Positions 63,419 to 64,000 of a stretch of DNA of 64,000 nucleotides are shown here, piece after piece (the stretch's first letter is position 1; each line of letters begins with the position of its first letter). Source of the stretch: Cerasicoccus frondis (lineage in GTDB: Bacteria > Verrucomicrobiota > Verrucomicrobiia > Opitutales > Cerasicoccaceae); contig JAVDPC010000002.1 in NCBI GenBank assembly GCA_031296915.1, forward strand, positions 186,001 to 250,000, written 5' to 3'. The translations under genes and the position numbers were made by a program. The notes beneath the pieces are model-generated. The model saw only the letters and a list, made by a program, of their open reading frames with translations, made no database searches and had not been told where the DNA came from.

Positions 63419-64000
63419 ATGAAGCTACTTTTGCGACACAAGGTTGCGGGTCTGGCGATCTTTTCGGCCCTCTTGCCAGTGCTCGGCCTGGCAATCCTTA
63501 TCGCTGCGCAAGATAAGAAGAGCACGCAGGCGATTGAGGCCGAAATCGACGCCATCATTAGTGATAATTTGAACCACGCTGTGCTCGATCTTTATGGGCT
63601 CTGTCGCGTGGCCAACAACCTCATCCAGATGCAGGTGAACCGCACCCTCGGAGTGGCGGATTTCGTGCTCGAAGACAATGGCGGCGTCAGCTTTGGTGAG
63701 AAAAAGGTCCATTGGCAGGCCACCAACCAGTATTCCCACGAAACACGCGCCGTCGGTCTGCCGCAGATGCTCGTGGGCGAGACTCCCATAGAGCCCAACA
63801 CGAGCTTTTCCGTCCCCTCCCCCGTCGTGGACCAGGTCAAGAACCTCGTGGGCGGCACCTGCACCATTTTCCAACGGATGAACGCCGAGGGCGACATGCT
63901 GCGCGTGGCGACCAACGTCGAAAGCGCAGATGGCCTGCGCGCCGTGAGCACCTACATTCCTGCAATCAACGAAAACGGTGAGCCCAACCCTGTGATCCAC
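63419..64000 (+). CDS. Cache-domain methyl-accepting chemotaxis-type receptor, N-terminal part
   Basis: 194 codons from the ATG at 63419, open to the window end. A membrane helix near the N-terminus (VAGLAIFSALLPVLGLAILI) is followed by a periplasmic sensor with the Cache3/Cache2-fusion pattern: LVGGTCTIFQRMNAEGDMLR, VATNVESADGLRAVSTYIPA and ENGEPNPV. The signalling domain (HAMP and MCP, or kinase) is outside the window, so the chemoreceptor call is by family habit. It is divergent from hisC2. Confidence 0.8.
   Translation, partial: MKLLLRHKVAGLAIFSALLPVLGLAILIAAQDKKSTQAIEAEIDAIISDNLNHAVLDLYGLCRVANNLIQMQVNRTLGVADFVLEDNGGVSFGEKKVHWQATNQYSHETRAVGLPQMLVGETPIEPNTSFSVPSPVVDQVKNLVGGTCTIFQRMNAEGDMLRVATNVESADGLRAVSTYIPAINENGEPNPVIH

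Overview
This window looks like a chromosomal segment of a Verrucomicrobiota bacterium, probably class Opitutae. The taxonomic call is an inference. It rests on seven secreted proteins ending in PEP-CTERM signals (five of them with the spelling PEPSTY), a GxxExxY protein, DUF5069 and DUF4469 proteins, lipid A synthesis (lpxB, so a diderm envelope) and the GC-rich coding style. There is no rRNA, phage, integrase, transposase or CRISPR array. One tRNA-Met(CAT) is present.

Layout. 1-8.8 kb: the end of leuB, a secreted TPR protein, a divergent PhyH dioxygenase/AraC pair, a RidA-like protein, and a minus-strand run hisC-hisB-hisH-gltA. 8.9-12.8 kb: an accessory stretch with a RelE/ParE-type toxin-antitoxin pair, an AT-rich gene for a TRADD-N-associated membrane protein, an HU-like/DUF4469 protein, DUF5069 and an EamA transporter. 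13.3-24.5 kb: a 1669-residue secreted modular protein, an EF-hand protein, a PatB-type C-S lyase and a 1233-residue PEP-CTERM beta-strand-repeat protein. 24.9-32.9 kb: tRNA-Met, a GH5 glycosidase, a small MscS channel, a three-gene pntA1-pntA2-pntB transhydrogenase, a Gfo/Idh oxidoreductase and lpxB. 33-42 kb: a PEP-CTERM protein, a DEVD-box RNA helicase, a gene-free stretch with RNA-like folding, a MidA methyltransferase, uridine kinase, DUF6882, GDPD and fusA. 42.2-45.7 kb: five tandem paralogous PEP-CTERM genes read as one unit ending at a strong terminator. 46.7-56.8 kb: two small lipoproteins, a c-type cytochrome lipoprotein, purK, an Smr protein, ferredoxin, metG, menF, an esterase and menD. 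56.9-64 kb: an SPFH pair interrupted by an inverted-repeat-bounded GxxExxY gene, then CNNM/CorC, a second hisC and the start of a Cache-domain chemotaxis-type receptor.

The most unusual property is between the genes. Nearly every intergenic gap carries palindromic DNA, and I can sort it into several recurring architectures: (a) paired inverted hairpins of a REPIN-like kind; (b) a variable GC-rich hairpin followed directly by AGATTAAAG-type tracts, usually at a gene's 3' end; (c) hairpin pairs with three-base loops separated by exactly 8 bases; (d) inverted AACTACGAAT repeats, one copy of which exactly brackets the GxxExxY gene; (e) further inverted pairs of other sequence. Several genes (phyH, gltA, eamA, gfo, GxxExxY) take their stop codon or last residues from these repeats. 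No mobilising enzyme is visible here except possibly the GxxExxY nuclease-fold protein itself.
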